Shown here piece by piece: positions 1 through 6,599 of a DNA stretch of 38,297 nt. Made by a program: the position numbers and the translations under genes. The notes under the pieces were generated by a model. It was not told the origin of the DNA, did not search any database, and saw nothing but the letters and a program-made list of their open reading frames with translations. Positions within the stretch are counted from its first letter, which is position 1. Every line of letters begins with the position of its first letter. The stretch comes from an uncultured Cetobacterium sp. (GTDB lineage: Bacteria > Fusobacteriota > Fusobacteriia > Fusobacteriales > Fusobacteriaceae), in assembly GCF_947038635.1 (NCBI RefSeq), contig NZ_CAMQXC010000009.1, positions 1 to 38,297 of the forward strand, read 5' to 3'.

Positions 1-47
1 ACGATATCTATCGCATCAACTTATATTGTTGATGCGATAGATATCGT
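1..47. repeat. Perfect 20-bp inverted repeat at the left window end (probable fold-back artefact)
   Basis: Bases 1-20 are the exact reverse complement of 28-47, separated by 7 nt. The right arm encodes conserved TcdA sequence (VDAIDIV), so the left arm is the foreign copy. A similar inverted tail sits at the other end of the window. Confidence 0.8.
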
Positions 48-402
48 TACAGCAAAATTAGATTTAATAACTATAGCAAAGGAATTAAAAATTCCAATTA
101 TATCATCAATGGGAACAGGAAATAAAATAAATCCAACAATGTTAGAGATTGCAGATATATCAAAAACATCTGTTTGCCCATTAGCAAAAGTTATGAGAGC
201 AGAGTTAAAAAAGAGAAGAATTCAAAAGGTAAAGGTATTATTTTCAAAAGAACTACCAATGAAACCGAAGAATCTAGAGAATAATAGAGAGAAGCAAAAT
301 AATGTAGGAAGTATATCTTTTGTACCATCTGTAGCAGGTCTTATAATTGCAAGTGAGGTTATAAAAGATATAACTGGTTTGAAAAATTTAGGAGGAAATT
401 AA
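1..402 (+). CDS. tcdA: tRNA threonylcarbamoyladenosine dehydratase TcdA, 3' part only
   Basis: ThiF/MoeB/HesA-family E1-like enzyme. The family cyclises threonylcarbamoyladenosine at position 37 of ANN-decoding tRNAs to ct6A using ATP. The frame is open from base 1, but recognisable homology begins near base 22 (YIVDAID...KLDL), followed by SSMGTGNKINPT and the C-terminal FVPSVAGLIIASEVI typical of TcdA. About half of the protein, including the ATP-binding Rossmann part, lies upstream of the window. The ORF track starts at an internal Met (109), which is not the true start. Bases 1-20 are an inverted copy of 28-47 and are probably artefactual, so the first seven codons should be ignored. The stop is 2 nt before the flavodoxin ATG, suggesting one transcript. 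Another ThiF-family E1 is possible but less likely. Confidence 0.85.
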   Translation, partial: TISIASTYIVDAIDIVTAKLDLITIAKELKIPIISSMGTGNKINPTMLEIADISKTSVCPLAKVMRAELKKRRIQKVKVLFSKELPMKPKNLENNREKQNNVGSISFVPSVAGLIIASEVIKDITGLKNLGGN

Positions 403-404
403 TT

Positions 405-908
405 ATGAAAAAAATAGGAATTTTTTATGGAACAACATCAGGAATAACAGCTGGAATAGTTGATGAGATAGAGTTTTACTTAAGAGGTGAGGAATACGAA
501 GTTTTTGATGTAGCAAATGGAATTGATGAGATGGAGAATATTGAAAATCTAATTTTAGTTTCACCAACTTATGGAGTAGGAGAGCTACAAAAAGATTGGG
601 AAAATGTATATGATAAATTAAAAAATTTAGATTTTACAAATAAGGTTGTAGGAATAGTGGGTGTAGGAAATCAATTTGCATTTGGTGAATCATATGTAGG
701 AGCAATGAGGAAATTATATGATGCAGTTATAGCTAAAGGTGCTAAAGTAGTGGGGTTTACTTCAACAGAAGGATATAGCTATGAAGAAACTGAATCAGTT
801 GTAGATGATAAATTTATTGGTCTTGCTTTAGATGAGAGTAATCAAGATAACGAAACACCAGATAGAATAAAAGCTTGGATAGAAGAGATTAAACCTCTAT
901 TTAATTAA
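405..908 (+). CDS. Flavodoxin (long-chain type)
   Basis: A 167-residue FMN electron carrier. The N-terminal strand-loop KIGIFYGTTSGITAGI is the phosphate-binding loop for FMN. SPTYGVGELQKDW and GVGNQFAFGESYVGAM match the two loops that sandwich the isoalloxazine ring in long-chain flavodoxins, and the length fits (about 165-175). It would shuttle low-potential electrons, for example between pyruvate:ferredoxin oxidoreductase (encoded at 25695 here) and pyruvate formate-lyase activase or other radical-SAM enzymes; that partner assignment is inference. A good ribosome-binding site (ggaggaa) lies inside the end of tcdA. The rhodanese follows 9 nt downstream, so the three genes are probably co-transcribed. 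Confidence 0.9.
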   Translation: MKKIGIFYGTTSGITAGIVDEIEFYLRGEEYEVFDVANGIDEMENIENLILVSPTYGVGELQKDWENVYDKLKNLDFTNKVVGIVGVGNQFAFGESYVGAMRKLYDAVIAKGAKVVGFTSTEGYSYEETESVVDDKFIGLALDESNQDNETPDRIKAWIEEIKPLFN

Positions 909-917
909 GGAAAAATT

Positions 918-1211
918 ATGAAAAAATATCAAACGTTAAATCAAATTGAAGTGAAAGAATTACTAGTACAAGAGAATACGATACTTTTAGATGTTCGAAC
1001 AGAAGAGGAATACTGGGAAGAATCAGTGAAAGATAGTTTAAATATTCCACTTCATGAATTAGAAGAAAGAGTTATTGAACTAGATAAGAATAAGACGTAT
1101 GTAACTTTTTGTAGAAGTGGAATTCGGTCTAAAACAGCAGCTTTAATTTTATTAGAAGAAGGGTTCACAAAAGTTTTTAATTCTCAAGAGGGAATATTAA
1201 CTTGGAAATAA
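918..1211 (+). CDS. Single-domain rhodanese-like sulfurtransferase
   Basis: A 97-residue cytosolic rhodanese domain. It has the N-terminal LLDVRTEEEYWEES motif (CH2A-like, usually DVR..EE...GHI) and the active-site loop FCRSGIRSKTAA, whose cysteine (about residue 67) would carry the persulfide. It resembles GlpE/PspE-type proteins, which move sulfane sulfur to cyanide, thioredoxin or biosynthetic acceptors; the physiological acceptor cannot be told from sequence. It is the last gene of the tcdA-flavodoxin-rhodanese run. The putP leader promoter begins only 4 nt after its stop codon and no terminator separates them, so readthrough into that leader is possible. Confidence 0.88.
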   Translation: MKKYQTLNQIEVKELLVQENTILLDVRTEEEYWEESVKDSLNIPLHELEERVIELDKNKTYVTFCRSGIRSKTAALILLEEGFTKVFNSQEGILTWK

Positions 1212-1214
1212 AAA

Positions 1215-1243
1215 TTGACAAAATTATTTTCATATGTTACCAT
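1215..1243 (+). promoter_or_regulatory. Promoter of the putP leader
   Basis: TTGACA (1215-1220), 17-nt spacer, TACCAT (1238-1243) preceded by TG one base upstream (extended -10). Transcription would start near 1250, giving about 280 nt of leader before putP. Confidence 0.65.
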
Positions 1244-1274
1244 AATGAAAATAAAAAATTAAAGGAGAGTTCTA

Positions 1275-1334
1275 ATGAGAAAAGATCAAGTTATTTCAAA
1301 TAATGTAAATAGACAACCCATCCCCCCTAGATAG
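1275..1334 (+). CDS. Putative 19-residue leader peptide with rare proline codons
   Basis: Below the ORF-track cut-off. An ATG at 1275 preceded by aaaggagag encodes MRKDQVISNNVNRQPIPPR and a TAG stop. Three of the last five residues are proline, read by CCC, CCC and CCT. CCC is rare in this AT-rich window (most prolines are CCA or CCT), so two in a 19-codon ORF stand out. The ORF sits between a promoter and an intrinsic terminator upstream of a proline symporter, which is the classical position of an attenuation leader peptide. The proline codons overlap a segment able to pair with 1402-1412. No homologue is claimed. The call rests on the RBS, the codon content and the context. Confidence 0.6.
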   Translation: MRKDQVISNNVNRQPIPPR

Positions 1335-1510
1335 GGATTTGTGTTTTAAGCATTAGTTTATGTTTAGATACAGATCCATTTTGTGTTACGATTTTGGATC
1401 TGTATCTAAGGGGAAATAACTTTTAATGAAAGATTATTTTTATAGGATTCTTTTAATGAGGGTCACTTAGGTACAAAACTGTACTTGAGTGGCCCTCTTT
1501 TATTTTTATT
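1317..1510 (+). promoter_or_regulatory. Candidate proline-responsive transcription attenuator of putP
   Basis: Five segments can be seen. A = 1323-1333, the proline codons and stop. B = 1364-1378. C = 1395-1412. D and E are the two terminator arms (1458-1474 and 1481-1497). B pairs with C over 15 perfect bp. A pairs with 1402-1412 of C at 10 of 11 positions. C (1401-1410) pairs with D (1466-1475) over 10 contiguous bp including one G-U. D pairs with E over 17 bp. C therefore has three exclusive partners, one of which (D) would break the terminator. A also contains a small local hairpin, ATCCC/GGGAT (1320-1338). Which state forms when ribosomes stall at the prolines was not computed. Confidence 0.55.
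1458..1510 (+). terminator. Intrinsic terminator in the putP leader
   Basis: A 17-bp stem (1458-1474 with 1481-1497, three G-U pairs) with a 6-nt loop is followed by TTTTATTTTTATT. It lies upstream of the putP start at 1533, so it must be bypassed for putP expression. The ORF-track start at 1485 falls inside this hairpin and is not credible. Confidence 0.85.
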
Positions 1511-1532
1511 AAAAATTTGGGAGGAGTATAAG

Positions 1533-2966
1533 ATGATAGGAGTAGAAACGTTTATTACATTTGGAGCATATTTATTATTTTTAATAGGAGTTGGAATTTA
1601 TTTTTATGGAAAGACCTCCAGTTCTGAAGACTATTTAATAGGTGGTAGAGGAGTTGGGAGTTGGGTTACAGCATTATCAGCTCAAGCGAGTGATATGAGT
1701 GGGTGGTTATTAATGGGATTACCAGGCGCAGTATATCTTTCAGGGTTTGGACAGATTTGGGTTGTGATAGGTTTAACAGTAGGAACATATTTAAATTGGA
1801 AATTTATAGCTCCAAAACTTAGAGTAGAAACTGAAATAGAGGATACTTTAACTTTACCGACTTTTTTAGAAAAAAAATTAAAAGATGATAAAGGAACAAT
1901 AAGAAAAGTTTTAGCTTTAGGAACACTATTTTTCTTTACAATTTATTCATCATCTGGATTAGTTGCAGCAGGAAAACTATTTGAATCAATACTTGGAATT
2001 GATTATAAAGTTGCAGTAGTAATAGGTGCAGCAACAATAGTTGTTTATACATTTATGGGTGGGTATTTAGCTTCTTGTTGGACAGATTTTTTTCAAGGAG
2101 GATTGATGTTTTTAGCTATAATAGCTGTTCCATTAGCAGCGTATTATAAAGTTGGAGATATAGAAACAGTTAGACAAGGAATTGAATTAAAAGGAATTTC
2201 CTTTAATATATTTAAGCAAAATGGAGAAAATATAGGGATACTGGGTATATTATCTTCATTAGCTTGGGGATTAGGATATTTTGGACAACCTCATATTTTG
2301 GTTAGATTTATGAGTATAAATGACGTAAAAGAACTAAAAAAATCTAGAAGAATAGCTATGATATGGGTAATTATCTCTTTAATTGGAGCAATAGCAATTG
2401 GTCTTTTAGGGATACCACTTTTTAAAAATGTTGCAGAGTTAGGAGGAGATGCAGAAAAAATATTTATCTATATGATAAAAGAGTTATTCAATCCTTGGGT
2501 AGCAGGAATTTTATTAGCTGCGATATTATCAGCAATAATGTCAACAATAGATTCGCAATTATTAGTTTCATCGACTACTTTAACAGAAGATTTTTATAAA
2601 TATATGAAAAAAGATGTTTCTGACAAAGAAATCATGTGGGTTGGAAGATTGTGTGTTATTGTAATAGCTTTGTTAGCATTACTATTTGCATTAAACCAAA
2701 ATGCAAAAGTATTATCATTGGTAGCTTATGCATGGGGAGGATTTGGAACAATATTTGGACCAGCAATAATATCAGTACTTTATTTTAAAAATGTAAATAG
2801 TAAAAGTGTTTTATCAGGAATTTTAGTTGGAATGTTTGTATTTTTAATATGGAAAGTTTTAGGATTAGATAGTTACATGTATGAATTATTACCAGGATTT
2901 TTTACTAATTTAATCACAGTTTACATAGCAGAGAAAGTAGTTTTTAAAAATGTGGTTAAAGCTTAA
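1533..2966 (+). CDS. putP: Sodium/proline symporter PutP
   Basis: A 477-residue inner-membrane SSS-family (solute:sodium symporter) protein with about 13 hydrophobic segments. Hallmarks of PutP rather than a generic SSS member are SAQASDMSGWLLMGLPGAVYLSG, with Asp54 matching the Na+-site Asp55 of E. coli PutP, and MSTIDSQLLVSSTTLTEDFYK, equivalent to the S340/T341 region. It imports L-proline with Na+. The start is moved from 1485 to ATG 1533, because the earlier codons lie in the terminator hairpin, gggaggag precedes 1533, and MIGVETFITFGAYLLFLIGVGIYF is a normal PutP N-terminus. Expression is probably controlled by the upstream leader peptide and terminator. A bidirectional terminator shared with the convergent ogt follows. 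Confidence 0.93.
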   Translation: MIGVETFITFGAYLLFLIGVGIYFYGKTSSSEDYLIGGRGVGSWVTALSAQASDMSGWLLMGLPGAVYLSGFGQIWVVIGLTVGTYLNWKFIAPKLRVETEIEDTLTLPTFLEKKLKDDKGTIRKVLALGTLFFFTIYSSSGLVAAGKLFESILGIDYKVAVVIGAATIVVYTFMGGYLASCWTDFFQGGLMFLAIIAVPLAAYYKVGDIETVRQGIELKGISFNIFKQNGENIGILGILSSLAWGLGYFGQPHILVRFMSINDVKELKKSRRIAMIWVIISLIGAIAIGLLGIPLFKNVAELGGDAEKIFIYMIKELFNPWVAGILLAAILSAIMSTIDSQLLVSSTTLTEDFYKYMKKDVSDKEIMWVGRLCVIVIALLALLFALNQNAKVLSLVAYAWGGFGTIFGPAIISVLYFKNVNSKSVLSGILVGMFVFLIWKVLGLDSYMYELLPGFFTNLITVYIAEKVVFKNVVKA

Positions 2967-2996
2967 AAAGGGTGCAAAATTATTTTGCACCTTTTT
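2966..2996. terminator. Bidirectional terminator between putP and ogt
   Basis: A 9-bp stem (GGTGCAAAA, 2971-2979, with TTTTGCACC, 2983-2991) flanked by A5 on the left and T5 on the right, so it can end transcripts in both directions. It overlaps the last codons of ogt. Confidence 0.85.
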
Positions 2997-3456
2997 CTAA
3001 ATTAAGTAAATGAGATTTTATAGATAATCCATAAGCATATCCAGTTAGCTTACCATTAGAACCGATTACTCTATGACAAGGGATAACGATAGGAATAGGA
3101 TTTTTATTATTTGCTAATCCAACAGCTCTACACGCTTTAGGATTACCAATAGCAATTGCAATATCTTTATAAGTTTTAACTTCTCCATAAGGAATATTAA
3201 GTAGTGCTTTCCAAACAGACTTTTGGAACTCTGTTCCAATAGGATTTATTTTAAATGTAAATTTTTTTCTTTTTCCTTTTAGAAACTCATCAATCTCTTT
3301 AAATGATTCTTCTAAAAGCTTTGTAAGTTTAAAAGTTCTATTTGAAGTAGGTTTATTAAGTTCAATTTTAATAATTTCATTGTTTAATTCTTCAATTTTA
3401 AGTAAGCCAAATGGAGTGTCAAAAATATAAAAATAACCTGGAATAATATTTTTCAT
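2980..3456 (-). CDS. ogt: Methylated-DNA--[protein]-cysteine S-methyltransferase
   Basis: A 158-residue suicide DNA-repair protein that transfers methyl groups from O6-methylguanine (and O4-methylthymine) to its own cysteine. It has the active-site motif IPCHRVIG (Cys127). It also has the DNA-binding helix region FQKSVWKALLNIPYGEVKTYKDIA...AVGLANNKNP and the C-terminal GYAYGLSIKSHLLNLE. The length suits Ogt/MGMT without an Ada regulatory domain. The start ATG is preceded by ggagag on the minus strand. It is the only clear minus-strand gene in the window and is convergent with putP. Its stop codon lies within the shared terminator hairpin, so the last residues (EKGAK) are coded by the A-rich terminator arm. 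Confidence 0.92.
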   Translation of the reverse strand: MKNIIPGYFYIFDTPFGLLKIEELNNEIIKIELNKPTSNRTFKLTKLLEESFKEIDEFLKGKRKKFTFKINPIGTEFQKSVWKALLNIPYGEVKTYKDIAIAIGNPKACRAVGLANNKNPIPIVIPCHRVIGSNGKLTGYAYGLSIKSHLLNLEKGAK

Positions 3457-3484
3457 AAACTCTCCTTAAAAAATTTTTATCTAA

Positions 3485-3513
3485 ATTGTACTTAAAAAAT
3501 ATAAATAAATCAA
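3485..3513 (-). promoter_or_regulatory. Promoter of ogt
   Basis: Read on the minus strand: TTGATT (3513-3508), 17-nt spacer, TACAAT (3490-3485). The -10 lies about 29 nt upstream of the ogt ATG. Confidence 0.6.
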
Positions 3514-3554
3514 GGTTAATTTAAAATATATTTTGTTCACTTATTGTTTAAAAC

Positions 3555-3583
3555 TTTTAAAAATGAAGTGATTATAGTATAAT
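3555..3583 (+). promoter_or_regulatory. Promoter of the cobalamin-riboswitch transcript
   Basis: TATAAT at 3578-3583, with a weak TTTTAA -35 seventeen nt upstream. It is correctly placed just before the aptamer. Confidence 0.55.
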
Positions 3584-3589
3584 AAGACG

Positions 3590-3762
3590 TTATGGTTTTC
3601 ATAAATTAAAAGGGAATTAAGTGAAAAGCTTAAACGGTCACGCCACTGTAAAATGGACAAAAATAGATAAACCACTGGGAAACTGGGAAGGGCTATTGGA
3701 GGAAGAAGTTGAGTCAGGATACCTGCCATAAAAATAAACTGCGAGTGACAGAATGGGAGGAT
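3590..3762 (+). promoter_or_regulatory. Cobalamin (adenosylcobalamin-class) riboswitch
   Basis: Conserved aptamer blocks occur in order: AAAAGGGAATTAAGTGAAA, ACGGTCACGCCACTGTAA (the L5 region), ACCACTGGGAAACTGGGAAGG, and the B12 box GAGTCAGGATACCTGCC (3711-3727). Downstream, ctgCGAGTGAcag offers an AGTG loop complementary to CACT in L5, the expected kissing contact. It is followed at once by the gggagg ribosome-binding site of the receptor gene. There is no U-tract, so control is most likely translational: bound B12 would hide the ribosome-binding site. The ORF-track line 3541..3729 (minus) is a shadow of this RNA. Confidence 0.95.
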
Positions 3763-3770
3763 TAAATTAA

Positions 3771-5648
3771 ATGAAAAAAAGATTTTATATTGCAGGCTTG
3801 ATTATTGCATCTAGTTTAGCAATGGGACAAGAAAAGGTTGTGAAATTAGAAGAAAGTGTTATAACAAGTGAAAACACAGAGACTACAATAGCAGATATAC
3901 CTAAAAATGTAACTGTATTAACAGGGGAAGAGATAACACAAAGAGGAGCAAAAACAGTAGCAGAAGCTTTAAAATTAGTATCAAGTGTTATTGTAAAAGA
4001 GATGGGTGGAGCAGATGCAGCTTTTGATATAAGAGGTCAAGGTGCTACAGCAAAATCAAATGTTATAGTATTAGTTGATGGGGCTCCAATTAATTCAATT
4101 GATCTATCAGGATACCAGACAAGTAATATTCCAGTAGATAATATAGAGAGAATTGAAGTAATCCCTTCAGGTGGATCAGTTTTATATGGGGATGGAGCAG
4201 TTGGTGGAACAATAAACATTGTAACAAAAGCACCCGAAGATAAAAAGAACTATGGAAGTTTAAATAGTGAAATAGGTTCTTATGGACTAAAAAAACAACA
4301 ATTTACATATGGGACTAAAATAGGAGAAAAACTTTTAGTTGAAGTAGATTATTTAAAAAGAGAGAAAGATGGCTATAGAGATTATTCTAAAGATGATTTA
4401 GAAAGTTTTGGATTTAGAAGTAGATATAAACTTAATGATGGAGAGCTAAAATTTAAATATAATTATTCTAAAAATAGCTTTAAAGCACCTGGAGCATTGA
4501 CTAAGGATGAAGTTGATGATGATAGAACACAGTCTAACCCAAATGCTTGGAGAGTTGATGGGAAAACTGAGAAGAATAATTTTGTAGGAGATTATTTATA
4601 TAATATAAATTCTAATTTAGAGTTTAAATTATTAGGAAGATACGCTCATGAAAACTACTCTTCAAATGGAAGTAACTATAAAACAGAAGTTAAATATTTA
4701 AAACCACAATTAAAATATTCATACTTAGATGAGAGTTATGTTGTATTTGGTGGAGATATTTATCAAGGTGAAACAAAAGATTTTGCTTATGGAAATGGGA
4801 AATCTGAAAAAAACTCTTTAGGTGGATTTTTAATAAATAGTTATACAGTTGATAAGTTTAGATTTACTCAAGGATATAGAAGACAAAATATTGAATATAA
4901 AGGGGATAGATTCACAACAAAAAAGTTTAAAGAAGATGCCATAGAACTTACAGGAAGTTATTTATATTCAGATTCAGGTTCTACATATATAAGTTATACA
5001 AAAGGATTCAGAGCGCCAAATACAGATGAAATAAATGCTTGGGCAGGAGAATTTAATCCTCAAAAAACAGAAACTTATGAGATCGGAATAAAGGATTTTG
5101 TAGGTAATACCTATATTTCAACATCAGTATTTTATATAGAAACAGAGAATGAAATTTTCTATGGAGTAAACAAAAATGATGAGTTTAATAAAAATAGAAA
5201 TTTAGATGGAACAAGTAAGAGAAAAGGAATAGAATTTTCTTTGGAACACTATTTTGATAAATTGACAATATCGGAATCAATAACTTATATGAAAACAGAA
5301 TTTAAAGAGGGAAAAGATATTCCAGGGATTCCAAATATAAAAGGAGTGCTAAACTTTAATTATAAATTTAATGAAAAATTAAGTATGAATAACTCTTGGG
5401 AATATTATGGAAAATCTTATGATAGTAATGACGAAGCTAATGAAAGAGAAAAAATAGATAGTTATTTATTAAGTGGATTAACTTTTGTGTATGATTTTCA
5501 AGATGGATTAGTTATAAATGCTGGAATTAATAATTTATTTGATGAAAAATATTATGATTATGTAGGGTATAGCAGTTATAGTAAAACTCGTAATTACTAT
5601 CCAGCACCAGAAAGAAATTATTATATTGGATTTAAATATAGTTTTTAA
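3771..5648 (+). CDS. btuB: TonB-dependent vitamin B12 receptor (BtuB-like)
   Basis: A 625-residue outer-membrane receptor. It has a signal peptide (MKKRFYIAGLIIASSLAMG, about 1-19), a TonB-box-like stretch VVKLEESVITSE (about 23-34), and a plug domain (about 40-155) with VLVDGAPINSIDLSGYQTSNIP, IERIEVIPSGGSVLYGDGAVGGTINIVTK. A 22-strand barrel follows, with the C-terminal segment INNLFDEKYYDYVGYSSY...YYIGFKYSF ending in Phe, as Bam substrates do. Family TBDRs import large chelates using energy from TonB-ExbBD, which are not in this window. Substrate assignment to cobamides rests mainly on the cobalamin riboswitch directly upstream and the BtuF-like gene downstream. It is followed by a strong terminator, so the riboswitch probably controls only this gene. 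Confidence 0.88.
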   Translation: MKKRFYIAGLIIASSLAMGQEKVVKLEESVITSENTETTIADIPKNVTVLTGEEITQRGAKTVAEALKLVSSVIVKEMGGADAAFDIRGQGATAKSNVIVLVDGAPINSIDLSGYQTSNIPVDNIERIEVIPSGGSVLYGDGAVGGTINIVTKAPEDKKNYGSLNSEIGSYGLKKQQFTYGTKIGEKLLVEVDYLKREKDGYRDYSKDDLESFGFRSRYKLNDGELKFKYNYSKNSFKAPGALTKDEVDDDRTQSNPNAWRVDGKTEKNNFVGDYLYNINSNLEFKLLGRYAHENYSSNGSNYKTEVKYLKPQLKYSYLDESYVVFGGDIYQGETKDFAYGNGKSEKNSLGGFLINSYTVDKFRFTQGYRRQNIEYKGDRFTTKKFKEDAIELTGSYLYSDSGSTYISYTKGFRAPNTDEINAWAGEFNPQKTETYEIGIKDFVGNTYISTSVFYIETENEIFYGVNKNDEFNKNRNLDGTSKRKGIEFSLEHYFDKLTISESITYMKTEFKEGKDIPGIPNIKGVLNFNYKFNEKLSMNNSWEYYGKSYDSNDEANEREKIDSYLLSGLTFVYDFQDGLVINAGINNLFDEKYYDYVGYSSYSKTRNYYPAPERNYYIGFKYSF

Positions 5649-5650
5649 TA

Positions 5651-5690
5651 AAAAATGCTCTTTTCAAGATATGAGAAGAGCATTTTTTTA
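5651..5690 (+). terminator. Terminator after btuB
   Basis: ATGCTCTTTTC (5655-5665) pairs with GAGAAGAGCAT (5673-5683) with one G-U, is flanked by A's on the left, and is followed by seven T's. It separates the receptor from the binding-protein gene. Confidence 0.85.
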
Positions 5691-5696
5691 CATATA

Positions 5697-5705
5697 TGCT
5701 ATAAT
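5697..5705 (+). promoter_or_regulatory. Extended -10 promoter for the btuF-like gene
   Basis: TGCTATAAT is a perfect extended -10. No good -35 is present, because that position lies in the terminator hairpin. It would let the next two genes be expressed independently of the riboswitch. Confidence 0.5.
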
Positions 5706-5738
5706 TGAAATATATTTTTATAGAAGAGGTGGATATGA

Positions 5739-6599
5739 GTGTTAAAAAAAATATTTATGTTAAATATAGTTGTATTTTCAATAGGATATTCAAGAATATT
5801 AGTAGATGGTATAGGAAGGAAGGTTGAAATTCCTGAAAAAGTGGAAAAAATAATTTCAACAGTTCCATCAAATACAGAGATAATAGTAGATATGGGATTA
5901 GTTAATGTTTTAGTTGGAGTAGATTCATATTCTGAAAAAATATCTAAAGAGTTAGAAGGGAAAGGAATTTTGAATACAGATAGATTAAATGAAGAGAAAA
6001 TAATGGAATTGATGCCAGATTTAGTTATAACATCTCAGCATAATTTATCCAAAGGAAAAGAGAGTTTGAATGTTTTTGATGAGGTTGGAATTCCTGTTTA
6101 TGTAATGAAAACTCCAAATTCGTTAGAAGAAGTTAAAAATTCTATTGAGGAAATTGGAAATCTTTTAAATGAGAAAAAAAAGAGTGACAAATTAAAAGAA
6201 AATTATGTTAAAGAATTAGAAAAGTTAAGATTACAAAATAAAAATGAAAAGCGAGTATATTTTGAAATTTTAAATAATCCCATATATACAACAGGAGGAA
6301 AAACATTTTTAAATGATGTTATCGAAAATGCCGGTGGAAAAAATATATTTGAGGATCAAGAGGGCTGGATTTCCCCTACTTTAGAATCTGTTATTGAAAG
6401 AAATCCTGAATTTATATTTGTAGGAGAGGATAGAAAAGAGATTGTAAAGGATATAAAAAATAGACTAGAATGGCAGGAAATAGATGCTGTAAAAACTGGA
6501 AAAATATATTTTATAGATGAAGGGATTAATAGGCCGTCAACAAGAGTTTTAAAATCTTTAAAACAGATGAAGGAAGTGCTTTCAAATGATAAGTTTTAG
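5739..6599 (+). CDS. Periplasmic substrate-binding protein, BtuF-like (cobalamin/iron-chelate ABC type)
   Basis: A 286-residue class III (TroA-fold) solute-binding protein. It has a signal peptide (about 1-18, no lipobox cysteine), N-lobe GRKVEIPEKVEKIISTVPSNTEIIVDMGL..LVGVDSYSE, the long linking helix (about 130-165), and C-lobe YFEILNNPIYTTGGKTFLNDVIENAGGKNIF..W..PTLESVIERNPEFIFVG. The GTG at 5739 with agaggtgg 6 nt upstream is preferred; an ATG at 5735 is out of frame. In context it would hand a cobamide that entered through the BtuB-like receptor to an inner-membrane BtuCD, but no permease or ATPase gene is nearby. A haem or siderophore ligand is the alternative. It overlaps the next gene by 14 nt. 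Confidence 0.82.
   Translation: MLKKIFMLNIVVFSIGYSRILVDGIGRKVEIPEKVEKIISTVPSNTEIIVDMGLVNVLVGVDSYSEKISKELEGKGILNTDRLNEEKIMELMPDLVITSQHNLSKGKESLNVFDEVGIPVYVMKTPNSLEEVKNSIEEIGNLLNEKKKSDKLKENYVKELEKLRLQNKNEKRVYFEILNNPIYTTGGKTFLNDVIENAGGKNIFEDQEGWISPTLESVIERNPEFIFVGEDRKEIVKDIKNRLEWQEIDAVKTGKIYFIDEGINRPSTRVLKSLKQMKEVLSNDKF

Noticed and set aside
1364-1409. The 15-bp hairpin as an independent terminator
   Set aside because: It is followed by GGGGAAATAAC with no U-tract. It fits better as an alternative structure in the attenuator.
1250-1500. T-box riboswitch upstream of putP
   Set aside because: There is no T-box core (GGGTGGNACCGCG-like) and no specifier-loop layout. The gagggtcac stretch belongs to the terminator stem.
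1485-1532. Upstream putP start MSGPLLFLLKIWEEYK
   Set aside because: It lies in the terminator hairpin and its U-tract, with no ribosome-binding site. ATG 1533 has gggaggag.
3541-3729. Minus-strand ORF of 62 aa
   Set aside because: It is the antisense of the cobalamin riboswitch.
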